Assembly: GCF_963675065.1 (NCBI RefSeq)
Contig: NZ_OY775906.1
Coordinates: 2,334,001 to 2,398,000 of the forward strand
Reading direction: 5' to 3'
DNA: 64,000 nt
From: an uncultured Draconibacterium sp.
GTDB taxonomy: Bacteria > Bacteroidota > Bacteroidia > Bacteroidales > Prolixibacteraceae
Part shown: positions 9,156 through 17,956 of the stretch, piece by piece
Layout of the letters: each line of letters opens with the position of its first letter
Numbering within the stretch: the first letter of the stretch is position 1
Program-made: the position numbers and the translations under genes
Notes under the pieces: model-generated
What the model saw: the letters and a program-made list of their open reading frames with translations, nothing else
Told to the model about the DNA's origin: nothing
Databases searched by the model: none

Positions 9156-9953
9156 TTAAATATCGTTTTCGCCTTTTACGTAACCAAAATTGGCTAAAAT
9201 ACCACCATCGACATAAAGCACTTGTCCGTTTACAAAGTCGGCTGCTTTTGATGCCAGGAACAATGCGGCATTTCCAATATCTTCAGGTTCGCCCCAACGG
9301 TTAGCCGGTGTACGCATCATCACTAAATCGTTAAACGGATGGCCTCCTTCGCGAATTGGTGCTGTTTGAGCCGTTGCAATGTATCCCGGACCAATTCCGT
9401 TAATCTGCACATTATATTTTGCCCACTCGCAGCACATATTTGCCGTTAACAGTTTCAAGCCTCCTTTTGCCGAAGCATAAGCGGATACTGAATTACGTCC
9501 GTATACGCTCATCATCGAGCACATGTTAATAATCTTTCCCGAGCGTTTCTCAATCATTTTCGGGGCAACACGTTTAGCAATAATCAGCGGTGCAACAAGG
9601 TCAATATCAATAACCTGTTTATAATCAGCAACCGGCATATCCAGAATTGGAATACGTTTGATTATTCCGGCATTGTTCACCAAAATATCCACATCGCCCA
9701 CTTCTTCTTCTATTTGAGATATTCCTTTATCAACGGCTTCCTCATTGGTAACATCAAACTTTAAAGTATATACATCAACACCGGCTTTGGCATATTCTGC
9801 TTTACACGCTGAAAGTTTTTCGTCTGAAATATCGTTAACACAGATTTTTGCACCCGCCTGTCCGAGTGTTTTCCCAATGGCCATTCCAATACCGTGAGTT
9901 CCACCTGTTATTAGTGCAACTTTTCCACTTAGGCTGAATAATTCTTGTATCAT
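9156..9953 (-). CDS. kduD: SDR-family oxidoreductase, KduD-type (2-deoxy-D-gluconate 3-dehydrogenase)
   Basis: A classical short-chain dehydrogenase of 265 residues. The nucleotide-binding motif is TGGTHGIG near residue 17, NNAG follows at about 92, and the catalytic Tyr-Lys pair lies in YASAK near 160, with a Ser in the preceding CSMMSVYG segment. Next to kduI it most likely reduces 3-deoxy-D-glycero-2,5-hexodiulosonate to 2-keto-3-deoxygluconate with NAD(P)H, the second step after unsaturated uronates open to keto form. The stop of kduI is 35 bases upstream, so they share the promoter under the LacI palindrome. Gluconate 5-dehydrogenase is the main alternative name, because sequence alone separates these SDRs poorly. 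Confidence 0.88.
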   Translation of the reverse strand: MIQELFSLSGKVALITGGTHGIGMAIGKTLGQAGAKICVNDISDEKLSACKAEYAKAGVDVYTLKFDVTNEEAVDKGISQIEEEVGDVDILVNNAGIIKRIPILDMPVADYKQVIDIDLVAPLIIAKRVAPKMIEKRSGKIINMCSMMSVYGRNSVSAYASAKGGLKLLTANMCCEWAKYNVQINGIGPGYIATAQTAPIREGGHPFNDLVMMRTPANRWGEPEDIGNAALFLASKAADFVNGQVLYVDGGILANFGYVKGENDI

Positions 9954-9988
9954 TTCAATGATTTTTTGTTGATTGATTTCGGCGTTTC

Positions 9989-10831
9989 TTATTTCAATTC
10001 CTGAGGCTGAATAACATCCATATCGGTGTAATCAAGATTTTCACCCGCCATTCCCCAGATAAAAATGTAGTTTGAAGTTCCGGCAGCTGAGTGAATCGAC
10101 CACTCAGGCGAAATAACCGCTTGTTCGTTTTTCATCCAGATATGACGTGTTTCCTGTGGCTCGCCCATAAAATGGCAGATTGCCTGATTTTCGGGAACTT
10201 CAAAATAGAAATACACCTCGTTACGACGTGTATGCTGATGTGCCGGCATGGTGTTCCAAACACTACCGGGTTTCAACTCAGTCATTCCCATTTGCAACTG
10301 ACAAGTATCAACAACGGTATTAATCATCAGCTGGTTGATATTTCTTTCGTTCGATGTTTCCAGGCTTCCCAAATGCAGCACATTGGCATCGGCTAAAGTT
10401 ACCTGCTTGGTTGGATATTCTTTGTGCGCCGGTGCAGAGTTAAAATAGAAGTGAGCAGGTTTGGCTGCATCGTCTGATTTAAATGTTACTTTCATACTTC
10501 CGCGCCCAATATATAAAGCATCTTTATAATTCATTTTATACTCAGTACCATCAACAACAACAGTCCCGGTGCCACCTACATTCATCACACCAACTTCCCG
10601 GCGCTCACAAAAATAATCAGCTTTCAGCGGGTCGATAGTTTCCAGTGGAAGTTCTTCATTCACAGGAACTGCACCACCAACAATGTAACGCTCAATGGAT
10701 GAATAAACCATTCGAACATTACCTTCTTCCATGAGGTTTTCCACCAAAAATTCTTTTCTGATCTTTTCTGTATCGTATTTCTTAAAATCCTCGGGATGAT
10801 AAGCATACCTTCTCTCATAAATTGTTGCCAT
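9989..10831 (-). CDS. kduI: 5-dehydro-4-deoxy-D-glucuronate isomerase (KduI)
   Basis: KduI interconverts 4-deoxy-L-threo-5-hexosulose uronate and 3-deoxy-D-glycero-2,5-hexodiulosonate, linking unsaturated uronides released by polysaccharide lyases or unsaturated glucuronyl hydrolases to the KDG pathway. The protein is a cytoplasmic cupin dimer of 280 residues, the normal family length. Metal ligands are visible in MPAHQHTRRNEVYFYFEVP (HxH then E), with a further His in the later SIHSAAG segment. The ATG at 10831 gives the family N-terminus MATIYERRYAYHPED; the open frame extends to 10909, but that stretch overlaps the -7 promoter box. First gene of kduI-kduD-(DUF4861), divergent from lacI. 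No lyase or unsaturated glucuronyl hydrolase is in this window. Confidence 0.95.
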   Translation of the reverse strand: MATIYERRYAYHPEDFKKYDTEKIRKEFLVENLMEEGNVRMVYSSIERYIVGGAVPVNEELPLETIDPLKADYFCERREVGVMNVGGTGTVVVDGTEYKMNYKDALYIGRGSMKVTFKSDDAAKPAHFYFNSAPAHKEYPTKQVTLADANVLHLGSLETSNERNINQLMINTVVDTCQLQMGMTELKPGSVWNTMPAHQHTRRNEVYFYFEVPENQAICHFMGEPQETRHIWMKNEQAVISPEWSIHSAAGTSNYIFIWGMAGENLDYTDMDVIQPQELK

Positions 10832-10868
10832 AGTATTTAATTCTTTAATTTTTTGACGAATAATTCTG

Positions 10869-10876
10869 CAAATGTA
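10869..10876 (-). promoter_or_regulatory. kduI promoter (-7 box)
   Basis: Reverse strand reads TACATTTG, an exact TAnnTTTG. An ATTG -33 element lies 20 bases upstream (10897-10900 in plus coordinates), inside the palindromic operator. The predicted transcript starts about 30 bases before the chosen ATG. Confidence 0.75.
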
Positions 10877-10892
10877 ATAAGAATGACACAAA

Positions 10893-10910
10893 AATGCAAT
10901 CGATTGCATT
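10893..10910. promoter_or_regulatory. LacI-family operator shared by kduI and lacI
   Basis: AATGCAATCGATTGCATT is a perfect 18-bp palindrome with a central CG, the classic shape of a LacI/PurR-family site. It holds the ATTG -33 elements of both divergent promoters, each 20 bases from its own -7 box. A repressor bound here would block RNA polymerase on both sides, giving control of kdu and autoregulation of the repressor at the same time. Confidence 0.85.
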
Positions 10911-10926
10911 GATTAAGAAATATTCT

Positions 10927-10934
10927 TAACTTTG
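10927..10934 (+). promoter_or_regulatory. lacI promoter (-7 box)
   Basis: TAACTTTG matches TAnnTTTG; ATTG at 10903-10906 lies exactly 20 bases upstream, inside the operator palindrome. The predicted start site is about 12 bases before the ATG. Confidence 0.75.
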
Positions 10935-10952
10935 TCATAAATAAAACAACAA

Positions 10953-11978
10953 ATGGCGCACAAACCGGAAATAACAATTCACGATATAGCCAAAAAACTG
11001 GAAATTTCGGCATCCACTGTTTCGCGAGCTTTAAAAGACAATCCACTGATTAGCGAGGCAACAAGGGAAAAGATAAAAAAAGCAGCAATAGAAATGGGTT
11101 ACCGGCCTAATGTTATGGCGGCTAATTTGCGCACCCGGCGCACCAATACCATTGGAGTTATTGTTCCACTAATCAACCGCCATTTCTTTTCATCGGTTAT
11201 TTCAGGAATTGAAGATGTGGCCTACAAGAAGGGATTTGCCGTTACGATTTCACAATCAAACGATAACCTGGAAAAGGAAAGTACCATTGCGCACAGTCTT
11301 TTTTCGAGCCGTGTTGATGGATTGATCTTATCGATTGGTATGGAGACGCAGTCGTACGATCACCTCAAACTTTTCTCGGAAAGAAATATTCCGCTGGTAT
11401 TTTTCGACCGGATTGTTGAAGAAATTCCGGCACACAAAATTGTTATCGACGATTTTGGTGGCGCTTACAGGGCAACACAGCACCTTATTGAGCAGGGCCG
11501 AAAAAAAGTAGCTCATATAGGCGGACCACTTAACCTGCAAATCTATGCGAAACGCGAAGCCGGTTACCGACAAGCAATTAGCGATGCCGGACTACAGATT
11601 AACGAGAACCAGATATTACATAACAGCCTTACCCGCGAAGATGGACTAAATGCCATTAAAAAGATTCTGAGAACAAAAGAAAGGCCCGATGCCATTTTTT
11701 GCGCCAACGACACAACTGCATTGAGTACCATCATTCATTTAAATGAAAGGGGCATTAAAGTGCCTGAAGATATTGCGATTGTAGGTTTTAGTAACGAGCC
11801 GTTTAGCGAACTGGTAACGCCTTCAATATCTACAATAAAACAGCCCGGATTTGAAATGGGACAAAAAGCAGCCGAGTTGTTAATTAAACAAATTAGCAGC
11901 AAAGTAAAACCCAAAAACTACCAAACCATAATGATGGAAACAGAACTGATTGTCCGAGATTCATCTAAATTGAAATAA
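10953..11978 (+). CDS. LacI-family transcriptional regulator
   Basis: A 341-residue DNA-binding repressor with the LacI helix-turn-helix at residues 6-27 (IHDIAKKLEISASTVSRALK), a hinge region near 50-60 (RPNVMAANLRTRRTN) and a periplasmic-binding-protein-like effector domain to the end (NTIGVIVPLINRHFFSSVI, DAIFCANDTTALSTI, IAIVGFSNEPFSEL). It is transcribed away from kduI with 121 bases between the two start codons, and the shared palindrome at 10893-10910 is its obvious binding site. The likely inducer is a uronate or keto-uronate intermediate such as KDG, by context only. The gene probably represses itself, since its -33 element is inside the operator. Confidence 0.93.
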   Translation: MAHKPEITIHDIAKKLEISASTVSRALKDNPLISEATREKIKKAAIEMGYRPNVMAANLRTRRTNTIGVIVPLINRHFFSSVISGIEDVAYKKGFAVTISQSNDNLEKESTIAHSLFSSRVDGLILSIGMETQSYDHLKLFSERNIPLVFFDRIVEEIPAHKIVIDDFGGAYRATQHLIEQGRKKVAHIGGPLNLQIYAKREAGYRQAISDAGLQINENQILHNSLTREDGLNAIKKILRTKERPDAIFCANDTTALSTIIHLNERGIKVPEDIAIVGFSNEPFSELVTPSISTIKQPGFEMGQKAAELLIKQISSKVKPKNYQTIMMETELIVRDSSKLK

Positions 11979-12161
11979 AGTTCCCAAAACCATAATTCTC
12001 AATTCCTTAGCCAACGCTCAGTAAAAATAACACTGCAGGTATAATCACCTTATATACAACACAATAATTCTTAGTCCATTTAAGAAAAACGGCTTAATAA
12101 AACAAACTTTTCGCACCTCAATTTCAGCAATCACCATTCGTTAAAGCCCTCATTATCTGCG

Positions 12162-12169
12162 TACTTTTG
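12162..12169 (+). promoter_or_regulatory. -7 box of the TSP3 protein gene
   Basis: TACTTTTG matches TAnnTTTG and lies 17 bases before the TTG start at 12187, leaving a leader of about ten bases. This supports the TTG as the true start. The -33 element is not clear. Confidence 0.5.
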
Positions 12170-12186
12170 AATAAAACAAACCCATT

Positions 12187-13374
12187 TTGAAAGTACGAGC
12201 CAATATATGGAAACCGGGCGTGATCCTTTTCTTATTTATTATTAGCTTTTTTAGAGGACATGGAGCACCGAATCTAACCAGCAAAGAAGATGGTTTGAAC
12301 CTACCTCCTGTGGCTCAAAACGATACCTTTATCATTGCTGCCCAGTACAATCTGATATTCTACGGCGATGTACTGATTAACGATTATGATCCTAACGGAG
12401 ACAAAATCGAGATCAAATTTGCTGCTTCTCCAAAAGAGGCTCTGCTTACAATGGAAAAAGACGGGCATTTCAGGTTAGAGGTATCTGAAAAATATGAAGG
12501 CAACATCAGTTTCAACTATTACATCAAAGAACTTACCAAAAACGAATACAGTTCAGAGGCCAGTGTATTTATTCAAATAATAGAAAACACTGACCTGGAT
12601 GACATTCCTAATTATGCCGATCTGGATAACGATAACGACGGCCTCCCCGACTATTTGGATGGAGTTGGGTTGGACACCGACAATGACGGGATTCCGAACA
12701 ATTTAGATATCGATAGCGACAACGATGGTATTACCGACAACGTTGAATGGCAGCAGGAACATAGCTACATTGCGCCATTAAATATTGATGCCAACCAAAA
12801 CGGATGGGACGACGCTTACGACCCGGAAATGGGCGGCAGGAGTTATAATCCGGTGGACACCGACCGTGATGGAAAACCCGATATGTCAGATACTGATTCG
12901 GATAATGACGGAAGTACTGATTTAGTAGAATCATTCGATTCAAGAGACGATGGCAAAGCTGGGATTCAGCTCCTCTATTCGGATATGGATAATGATGGAC
13001 TTGACGATGTTTTTGACCTCGTGATCAAAGGCTCGAGCTGGCAAAACTCAATAGCCAGCAGCTGTTCTCCGGGAGATTTGAACCATAATGGCATTCGCGA
13101 TTGGCGCGATAATACCAGCCATCTCTCTTCCCAATCGGCTTATATTTTCCCTAATCCGGTGTCTGGATCGTTCCAATTTTTCCAGCCCGAACAACAATTT
13201 GATCAGCAGTTAACTGTAAACATCTATAACACAAAAGGTCAGCTTAACAAGGTTTATACAACCACCTACAGCAACGATCGCATTCCCGTTCAGGACCTGA
13301 CGAACGGAACCTACATTATAACCGTTAGCTCAGACACATTTCAGCATTCGCAACAGATTTTAATTCAACACTGA
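12187..13374 (+). CDS. Secreted calcium-repeat (TSP3) protein with T9SS sorting domain
   Basis: A 395-residue exported protein. It begins at a TTG codon: no in-frame ATG precedes the signal peptide (about residues 1-26, VILFLFIISFFRGHGA), and the frame upstream closes at 12172. Residues about 38-130 look like a cadherin/Ig-like module (NDYDPNGDKIEIKF), followed by acidic thrombospondin type-3 style repeats at about 138-280 (DLDNDNDGLPDYLDG, DTDNDGIPNNLDIDSDNDG), which bind calcium. The last 80 residues match a type A T9SS C-terminal domain (YIFPNPVSG to the end), so the protein should be secreted or attached at the cell surface. No enzymatic domain is visible. It stands alone, with its own promoter, before the TonB receptor gene. 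Confidence 0.82.
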   Translation: MKVRANIWKPGVILFLFIISFFRGHGAPNLTSKEDGLNLPPVAQNDTFIIAAQYNLIFYGDVLINDYDPNGDKIEIKFAASPKEALLTMEKDGHFRLEVSEKYEGNISFNYYIKELTKNEYSSEASVFIQIIENTDLDDIPNYADLDNDNDGLPDYLDGVGLDTDNDGIPNNLDIDSDNDGITDNVEWQQEHSYIAPLNIDANQNGWDDAYDPEMGGRSYNPVDTDRDGKPDMSDTDSDNDGSTDLVESFDSRDDGKAGIQLLYSDMDNDGLDDVFDLVIKGSSWQNSIASSCSPGDLNHNGIRDWRDNTSHLSSQSAYIFPNPVSGSFQFFQPEQQFDQQLTVNIYNTKGQLNKVYTTTYSNDRIPVQDLTNGTYIITVSSDTFQHSQQILIQH

Positions 13375-13518
13375 TTTCAAGAAAAATTAAAAAAACTGTA
13401 ACCCTCGTCATTTTTTGTTGTCACTATTTACAGAAACGGCAAAAATATAGATTCGTATCGTTTGTCGACTAAAAACGTTAATTGGTCGGATTTAAAAAAA
13501 CAGATTTATACGATGTAT

Positions 13519-13526
13519 TACTTTTG
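13519..13526 (+). promoter_or_regulatory. Candidate -7 box for the TonB receptor/DUF4249 operon
   Basis: TACTTTTG matches TAnnTTTG, 74 bases before the receptor ATG. No good -33 element is seen at the expected distance. Confidence 0.4.
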
Positions 13527-13600
13527 TTGGAGCTAAAAAACAATGTGGATGTTCAGCCAAACATCCAAAATAGAAAACAATTAGAAACAAAAGCCAAAAA

Positions 13601-15949
13601 ATGATGAAAACAATGATGTTACTCCTTCTCCTATTCATTGGAGTTGTAGTACAAGCACAGAACATTACCTTAAGTGGTTATCTCAGAGATGCTTCCAATG
13701 GAGAAGAGCTGATTGGTGCTACGGTTTATGTTGAAGAACTGAAACAGGGTACCGCGTCAAATGCCTACGGATTTTACTCACTTACCATTCCCGAAGGAAG
13801 CTACACGCTTCAGATTTCGTTTATCGGTTACCAAACCATTAAACAGAAAATTGATGCCAGGGAAAGTCTAAACATTTCGCTTTCGTTACAGGAAAATACC
13901 GAAGTAATGGAAGAGATTATTGTGAGTGGCGAAGCTGCCAATGCCAATGTGGAACGTATTGAAATGGGAATGGAAAAACTTCCCGTAAAAACCATTCAAA
14001 AACTTCCGGCGTTTATGGGCGAAGTGGATATTATCCGCACTATTCAGCTGTTGCCCGGGATTCAGAGTGGTGGTGAAGCCAGCTCTGGTTTATACGTTCG
14101 TGGCGGTGGTCCCGACGAAAACCTGTTGATTCTGGACGAAGCACCGGTGTACAATGCCTCGCACCTTATGGGTTTCTTTTCGGTGTTTAACTCGAATGCC
14201 ATAAAAGATATTCAGGTATACAAAAGCGGAATTCCTGCCCAATACGGCGGAAAAGCATCGTCGGTAATCGATATCCGACAAAAAGACGGTAACTCCAAAC
14301 AGTTTGGATTCGATGGCGGAATCGGCAACCTGTCGAGCCGGTTAACCCTGGAGGGCCCGATTATTAAAGATAAATGGAGTTTCCTGCTCGCCGGACGCCG
14401 CACCTATTACGACATTTTAGGAAAAGCTGCCGGTTTGGATGAACTAGAAGACAACACCATGTATTTTTACGATTTGAACGGAAAATCTAATCTTGTTATC
14501 AACAATAATAACCGTATTTATTTATCCGGTTATATGGGCGAAGATGTTTTTGAGATGGGCGAATCGATGTACATGCGTTGGGGAAATGCCACAGCAACAG
14601 CCCGCTGGAACCATATTTTCGGAGATAAGATTTTTATGAATATCTCGGCCATTTTTTCTAACTACGATTACAAACTTGGAGTTCCGGGAGATAATGCCGA
14701 TAACTTCGATTGGTCATCGCGAATAAAAGACTACAACGGAAAGGCGGATTTTACCTGGTTTGCAAATCCACAGAATACTGTAAAGTTTGGGGTGAACACC
14801 ATCAGACATGAATTCCGCCCTGGCAAAATTACCACCAACGGCGATAACTCTATGTTTTCGGATATGGAACTGGCCCACTACAATGCTATTGAAAGTGCGG
14901 TTTATCTTTCGAACGAACAAAAATTATCCGATCGTTTTTCAATGCAATACGGCGTACGTTTAAGTCATTTTCAGCAGGTAGGTAAAGGAGAAGTGAATAT
15001 TTACGAAGATCCTGAAAATCCTAATAAGAATGAAATTATTGAAACCATTAGCTACGACAAGAAAGATAAAATCGGCGATGCATTTGTTCATCTGGAGCCC
15101 CGTTTAAGTATGAAATATACACTCGACCGCAACAGCTCGGTAAAGGGATCGTACAACCGGATGGTGCAAAACCTGCACCTTATTTCAAACACGCAATCGC
15201 CCACCCCACTTGATATTTGGCTACCATCGAGCACCTACATAAAACCATTGAAGGTTGATCAGGTTTCGCTCGGTTATTTCAGAAACTTTCAGCAAAATAT
15301 GTGGGAAACATCTGTTGAGATTTATTATAAAGACATGCAAAATGTTCTGGACTATATTGAGGGAGCAGAACTGTTTTTGAACGATGCTATTGAAACCGAA
15401 TTGCTACATGGCTCAGGCACTTCTAAAGGACTGGAGGCGCTCGTAAAAAAATCGAAAGGAAAACTAACCGGTTGGGTGGGTTACACCTGGTCGAAAACTG
15501 AACGTGAAATTCCGGGTATTAACAACGGAAATCCATACCCATCGTCGTACGATCGCACACACGATCTTTCGCTGGTATCGAGCTACCAACTGAACGACCG
15601 CTGGAATTTTGCAGCCAATTTTGTATATGCAACCGGAAATCCAACATCGTACCCGGTGGCTAAATACTATGTTCAGGGCAACCAGGTTTACGAATATTCT
15701 GCCCGCAACAGTAACCGAATTCCGGATTATAACCGTCTGGACCTGTCATTTACCTACGACTTTAAAAAGAATGCGAACCGACGTTTTAAACAATCGATTA
15801 ATGTTTCGGTGTATAATGTTTACGGACGACGAAATGCCTATTCAATTACTCCGGGAGCAAACGAAGACAATCCGAATCAAACGGAATTTATTCGCATGTC
15901 GATTATCGGAGCTCCTATCCCATCAATCACTTATAACTTTAAATTTTAA
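13601..15949 (+). CDS. TonB-dependent receptor with carboxypeptidase-like regulatory domain
   Basis: A 782-residue outer-membrane receptor. Signal peptide about 1-19 (LLLLLFIGVVVQAQ), a carboxypeptidase regulatory-like domain at about 21-105 (LSGYLRDASNGEELIGATVYV), a plug domain (LPAFMGEVDIIRTIQLLPGI, LYVRGGGPDENLLILDEAPV) and a beta-barrel ending in an aromatic strand (SITYNFKF). It is shorter than SusC proteins, has no SusD partner and is paired instead with a DUF4249 lipoprotein five bases downstream, a well-known Bacteroidota pairing of unknown substrate. It lacks an STN domain. The protein probably imports a peptide, metal complex or other small ligand rather than a glycan, but that is inference. 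Confidence 0.92.
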   Translation: MMKTMMLLLLLFIGVVVQAQNITLSGYLRDASNGEELIGATVYVEELKQGTASNAYGFYSLTIPEGSYTLQISFIGYQTIKQKIDARESLNISLSLQENTEVMEEIIVSGEAANANVERIEMGMEKLPVKTIQKLPAFMGEVDIIRTIQLLPGIQSGGEASSGLYVRGGGPDENLLILDEAPVYNASHLMGFFSVFNSNAIKDIQVYKSGIPAQYGGKASSVIDIRQKDGNSKQFGFDGGIGNLSSRLTLEGPIIKDKWSFLLAGRRTYYDILGKAAGLDELEDNTMYFYDLNGKSNLVINNNNRIYLSGYMGEDVFEMGESMYMRWGNATATARWNHIFGDKIFMNISAIFSNYDYKLGVPGDNADNFDWSSRIKDYNGKADFTWFANPQNTVKFGVNTIRHEFRPGKITTNGDNSMFSDMELAHYNAIESAVYLSNEQKLSDRFSMQYGVRLSHFQQVGKGEVNIYEDPENPNKNEIIETISYDKKDKIGDAFVHLEPRLSMKYTLDRNSSVKGSYNRMVQNLHLISNTQSPTPLDIWLPSSTYIKPLKVDQVSLGYFRNFQQNMWETSVEIYYKDMQNVLDYIEGAELFLNDAIETELLHGSGTSKGLEALVKKSKGKLTGWVGYTWSKTEREIPGINNGNPYPSSYDRTHDLSLVSSYQLNDRWNFAANFVYATGNPTSYPVAKYYVQGNQVYEYSARNSNRIPDYNRLDLSFTYDFKKNANRRFKQSINVSVYNVYGRRNAYSITPGANEDNPNQTEFIRMSIIGAPIPSITYNFKF

Positions 15950-15954
15950 ACGCC

Positions 15955-16872
15955 ATGAAAACAGCACAAATAATAAAAGGAATTATCATTCTTCTGTTTG
16001 CGATTGTTGCATTCACCTCCTGCGAAGATGTGGTTGACGTGGAACTGAACGATGAAGATATTGATCTGATAGCCGTTGAGGCATACATTAACACCAAAGC
16101 AGAAAACAACGTTTACGTTAAATTGGAACGCACGCTTCCAGTAAATCAAACAGCACAAAATCCGGCAATCAACAATGCCGTGGTTCAAATAAGTGACAAT
16201 GTCGATTCGCCAAATACGGTAACACTTGAAGAACAAGGAACTACAGGAATATATGTATTGCCTGCAGGAACTTCTTATCCGGGTGTAACTGGCCGCACTT
16301 ATACCTTAACAATTACCACTCCGGACGGCGCGGTAATTACAGGCGAAGAATATTTGCAGGAAGTTGAAACGCTTGATACCATAAAAGTAAATTTAAGCGA
16401 CCGAGGCAATTACGAGTACCTGGGAATTTATATAAACTCGCAGGAAACTCCGGGTTTGGGACATTATTACAAATGGGATATTTATATTAACGGAGAGTTT
16501 CTGAGCGATGGTGAAGACATGGCTTTTGCCAGCGATGAACTGGTAGACGGAAATTACATTTACGACATGTTAATCCTCCTTGACTGGGAAGACGAAGAAG
16601 AAGACAAAAAACTTCATCCGGGCGATACAATTGTTGTGGAGCAACTCTCTATTTCTGAGGCTGCTTACGAATTTTACTGGGGCCTGAGCGACCAGGCATG
16701 GGCAGGAAGCCCGTTTAGTGTACCGCCGGCAAATGTACCAAGCAACCTCGTGTCGAGCGATGGAAAGCGAATTCTGGGGCTGTTCTCGGCGCGCGATGTT
16801 TCGGTAGGAAATACGGTGATCATCGACGACTCAAATTTTACGCCTTTGGTATCAAGTATCCCCGGAAATTAA
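15955..16872 (+). CDS. DUF4249-family lipoprotein
   Basis: A 305-residue surface or periplasmic lipoprotein of the DUF4249 family. The signal sequence ends in a lipobox (IVAFTSC), and the acidic start EDVVDVELNDEDIDLIAVEA with beta-rich repeats (YTLTITTPDGAVITGEEYL) is typical of the family. It follows the TonB receptor after only five bases and is closed by a strong terminator, so the two form a tight two-gene operon. By analogy with SusD it may be the ligand-capturing partner of the receptor; its biochemical role is not established. The stretch EDEEEDKKLHPGDTIVVEQL includes an unusually acidic patch. Confidence 0.88.
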   Translation: MKTAQIIKGIIILLFAIVAFTSCEDVVDVELNDEDIDLIAVEAYINTKAENNVYVKLERTLPVNQTAQNPAINNAVVQISDNVDSPNTVTLEEQGTTGIYVLPAGTSYPGVTGRTYTLTITTPDGAVITGEEYLQEVETLDTIKVNLSDRGNYEYLGIYINSQETPGLGHYYKWDIYINGEFLSDGEDMAFASDELVDGNYIYDMLILLDWEDEEEDKKLHPGDTIVVEQLSISEAAYEFYWGLSDQAWAGSPFSVPPANVPSNLVSSDGKRILGLFSARDVSVGNTVIIDDSNFTPLVSSIPGN

Positions 16873-16873
16873 A

Positions 16874-16914
16874 AAAACGAAGCTTGCAAAAGGAATTTTG
16901 CAAGCTTCGTTTTT
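16874..16914 (+). terminator. Strong intrinsic terminator
   Basis: A perfect 18-bp stem (arms 16874-16891 and 16896-16913, core CGAAGCTTGC) with a GGAA loop and U-rich end starts one base after the DUF4249 stop codon. The A/U symmetry means it could also fold on the other strand. Confidence 0.9.
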
Positions 16915-16942
16915 GATGTCGGTATTAATTGCTACTTTTCGT

Positions 16943-16950
16943 TAATTTTG
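16943..16950 (+). promoter_or_regulatory. Candidate -7 box of the ybbR-coaE operon
   Basis: TAATTTTG matches TAnnTTTG and lies 13 bases before the YbbR ATG, just after the preceding operon's terminator. No clear -33 element. Confidence 0.4.
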
Positions 16951-16963
16951 CTGTTTTACCGGA

Positions 16964-17953
16964 ATGAACAAGAACATTGAGAAAATAACAGGCTATTTGA
17001 AAATTGAGCAACTTAAAAACGACAAACGGGTGATCGTTTATTTAATTTGCTTGATTATTGCCACAGTTTTGTGGTTTTTAAATGCCTTGGAGAAAGATTA
17101 TACTACAACTATCGCCTACCCGGTTCGATATGTAAGTCCGCCCAACCGACAGTTTTTGGCCAACAAACCTCCCGAAAAACTCGATTTAAAAGTTGACGCG
17201 CACGGCTTTACACTTTTGCGCCATAAACTCAATTTTTCTTATTCGCCAATTATTTTAAACCTGACGAATATTACCCAAAACCTGGAATCGAACAATGGTA
17301 CATTCCTGGTGCCAACAAATACTTTAAACCGTCGAATTTCGAGCCAGATAAGCAGCGAAATAAGCCTTCAACTGGTTAATCCTGATATCATCCGAATTGT
17401 ACTCGACAGTTTAAAAACAAAAACGGTTCCGGTAAAAGCCAATGTTTCAATCGACTTTAAACCTCAGTTCAATTTAAAAAATGAGGTGCAGGTAAAACCA
17501 TCGGAAGTAAAAATTACCGGTCCGGCATCGGTAGTCGATACGGTTCGTTTTCTTTCTACTACAAAAAGATCGTTTGAAGAAGTGGATAAAACGATTACGC
17601 GAAACATAAAACTCATTCATCCGGAAACTACCACAATTGTTCCGGCAGAAGTGTTGCTACAAATTGATGTGGAAAAACATACCGAAAAGCAGGTTCGCCT
17701 GCCAATACAGGTTATCAACAAACCGTCCGACGTGAGAATCAAACTTTTCCCATCGGAACTAACGCTTAACTGCATTGTAGGTTTGAGTGAATTCGACAAT
17801 ATCTCGGAAGCCGATTTTCGGGCGGTAGTTGATTATGCGTCAATTAGTAACAGCGAAAGTCGCCTGAGGGTAAAAATAACCGATAAACCATCGTTTGTTG
17901 AGATTTCTCGTTTTAATCCCGAATCGGTAGAATACCTTATTGAAACGTATTAG
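16964..17953 (+). CDS. YbbR/CdaR-like domain protein
   Basis: A 329-residue membrane-anchored protein. One transmembrane helix near residues 22-41 (VIVYLICLIIATVLWFLNAL) is followed by an extracytoplasmic region with YbbR-like beta repeats (about 50-150, 150-235 and 240-325; for example VKPSEVKITGPASVVDTVRF). In Firmicutes, CdaR proteins of this type bind the diadenylate cyclase CdaA; in Bacteroidota the gene commonly sits next to coaE, as here (three bases apart), and its function is not well defined. It is the first gene of ybbR-coaE-TerB/DnaJ. Confidence 0.85.
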   Translation: MNKNIEKITGYLKIEQLKNDKRVIVYLICLIIATVLWFLNALEKDYTTTIAYPVRYVSPPNRQFLANKPPEKLDLKVDAHGFTLLRHKLNFSYSPIILNLTNITQNLESNNGTFLVPTNTLNRRISSQISSEISLQLVNPDIIRIVLDSLKTKTVPVKANVSIDFKPQFNLKNEVQVKPSEVKITGPASVVDTVRFLSTTKRSFEEVDKTITRNIKLIHPETTTIVPAEVLLQIDVEKHTEKQVRLPIQVINKPSDVRIKLFPSELTLNCIVGLSEFDNISEADFRAVVDYASISNSESRLRVKITDKPSFVEISRFNPESVEYLIETY

Positions 17954-17956
17954 AAA

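Noticed and set aside
10832..10909. N-terminal extension of KduI
   Set aside because: It runs through the -7 box and leader, and the downstream ATG gives the exact family N-terminus.
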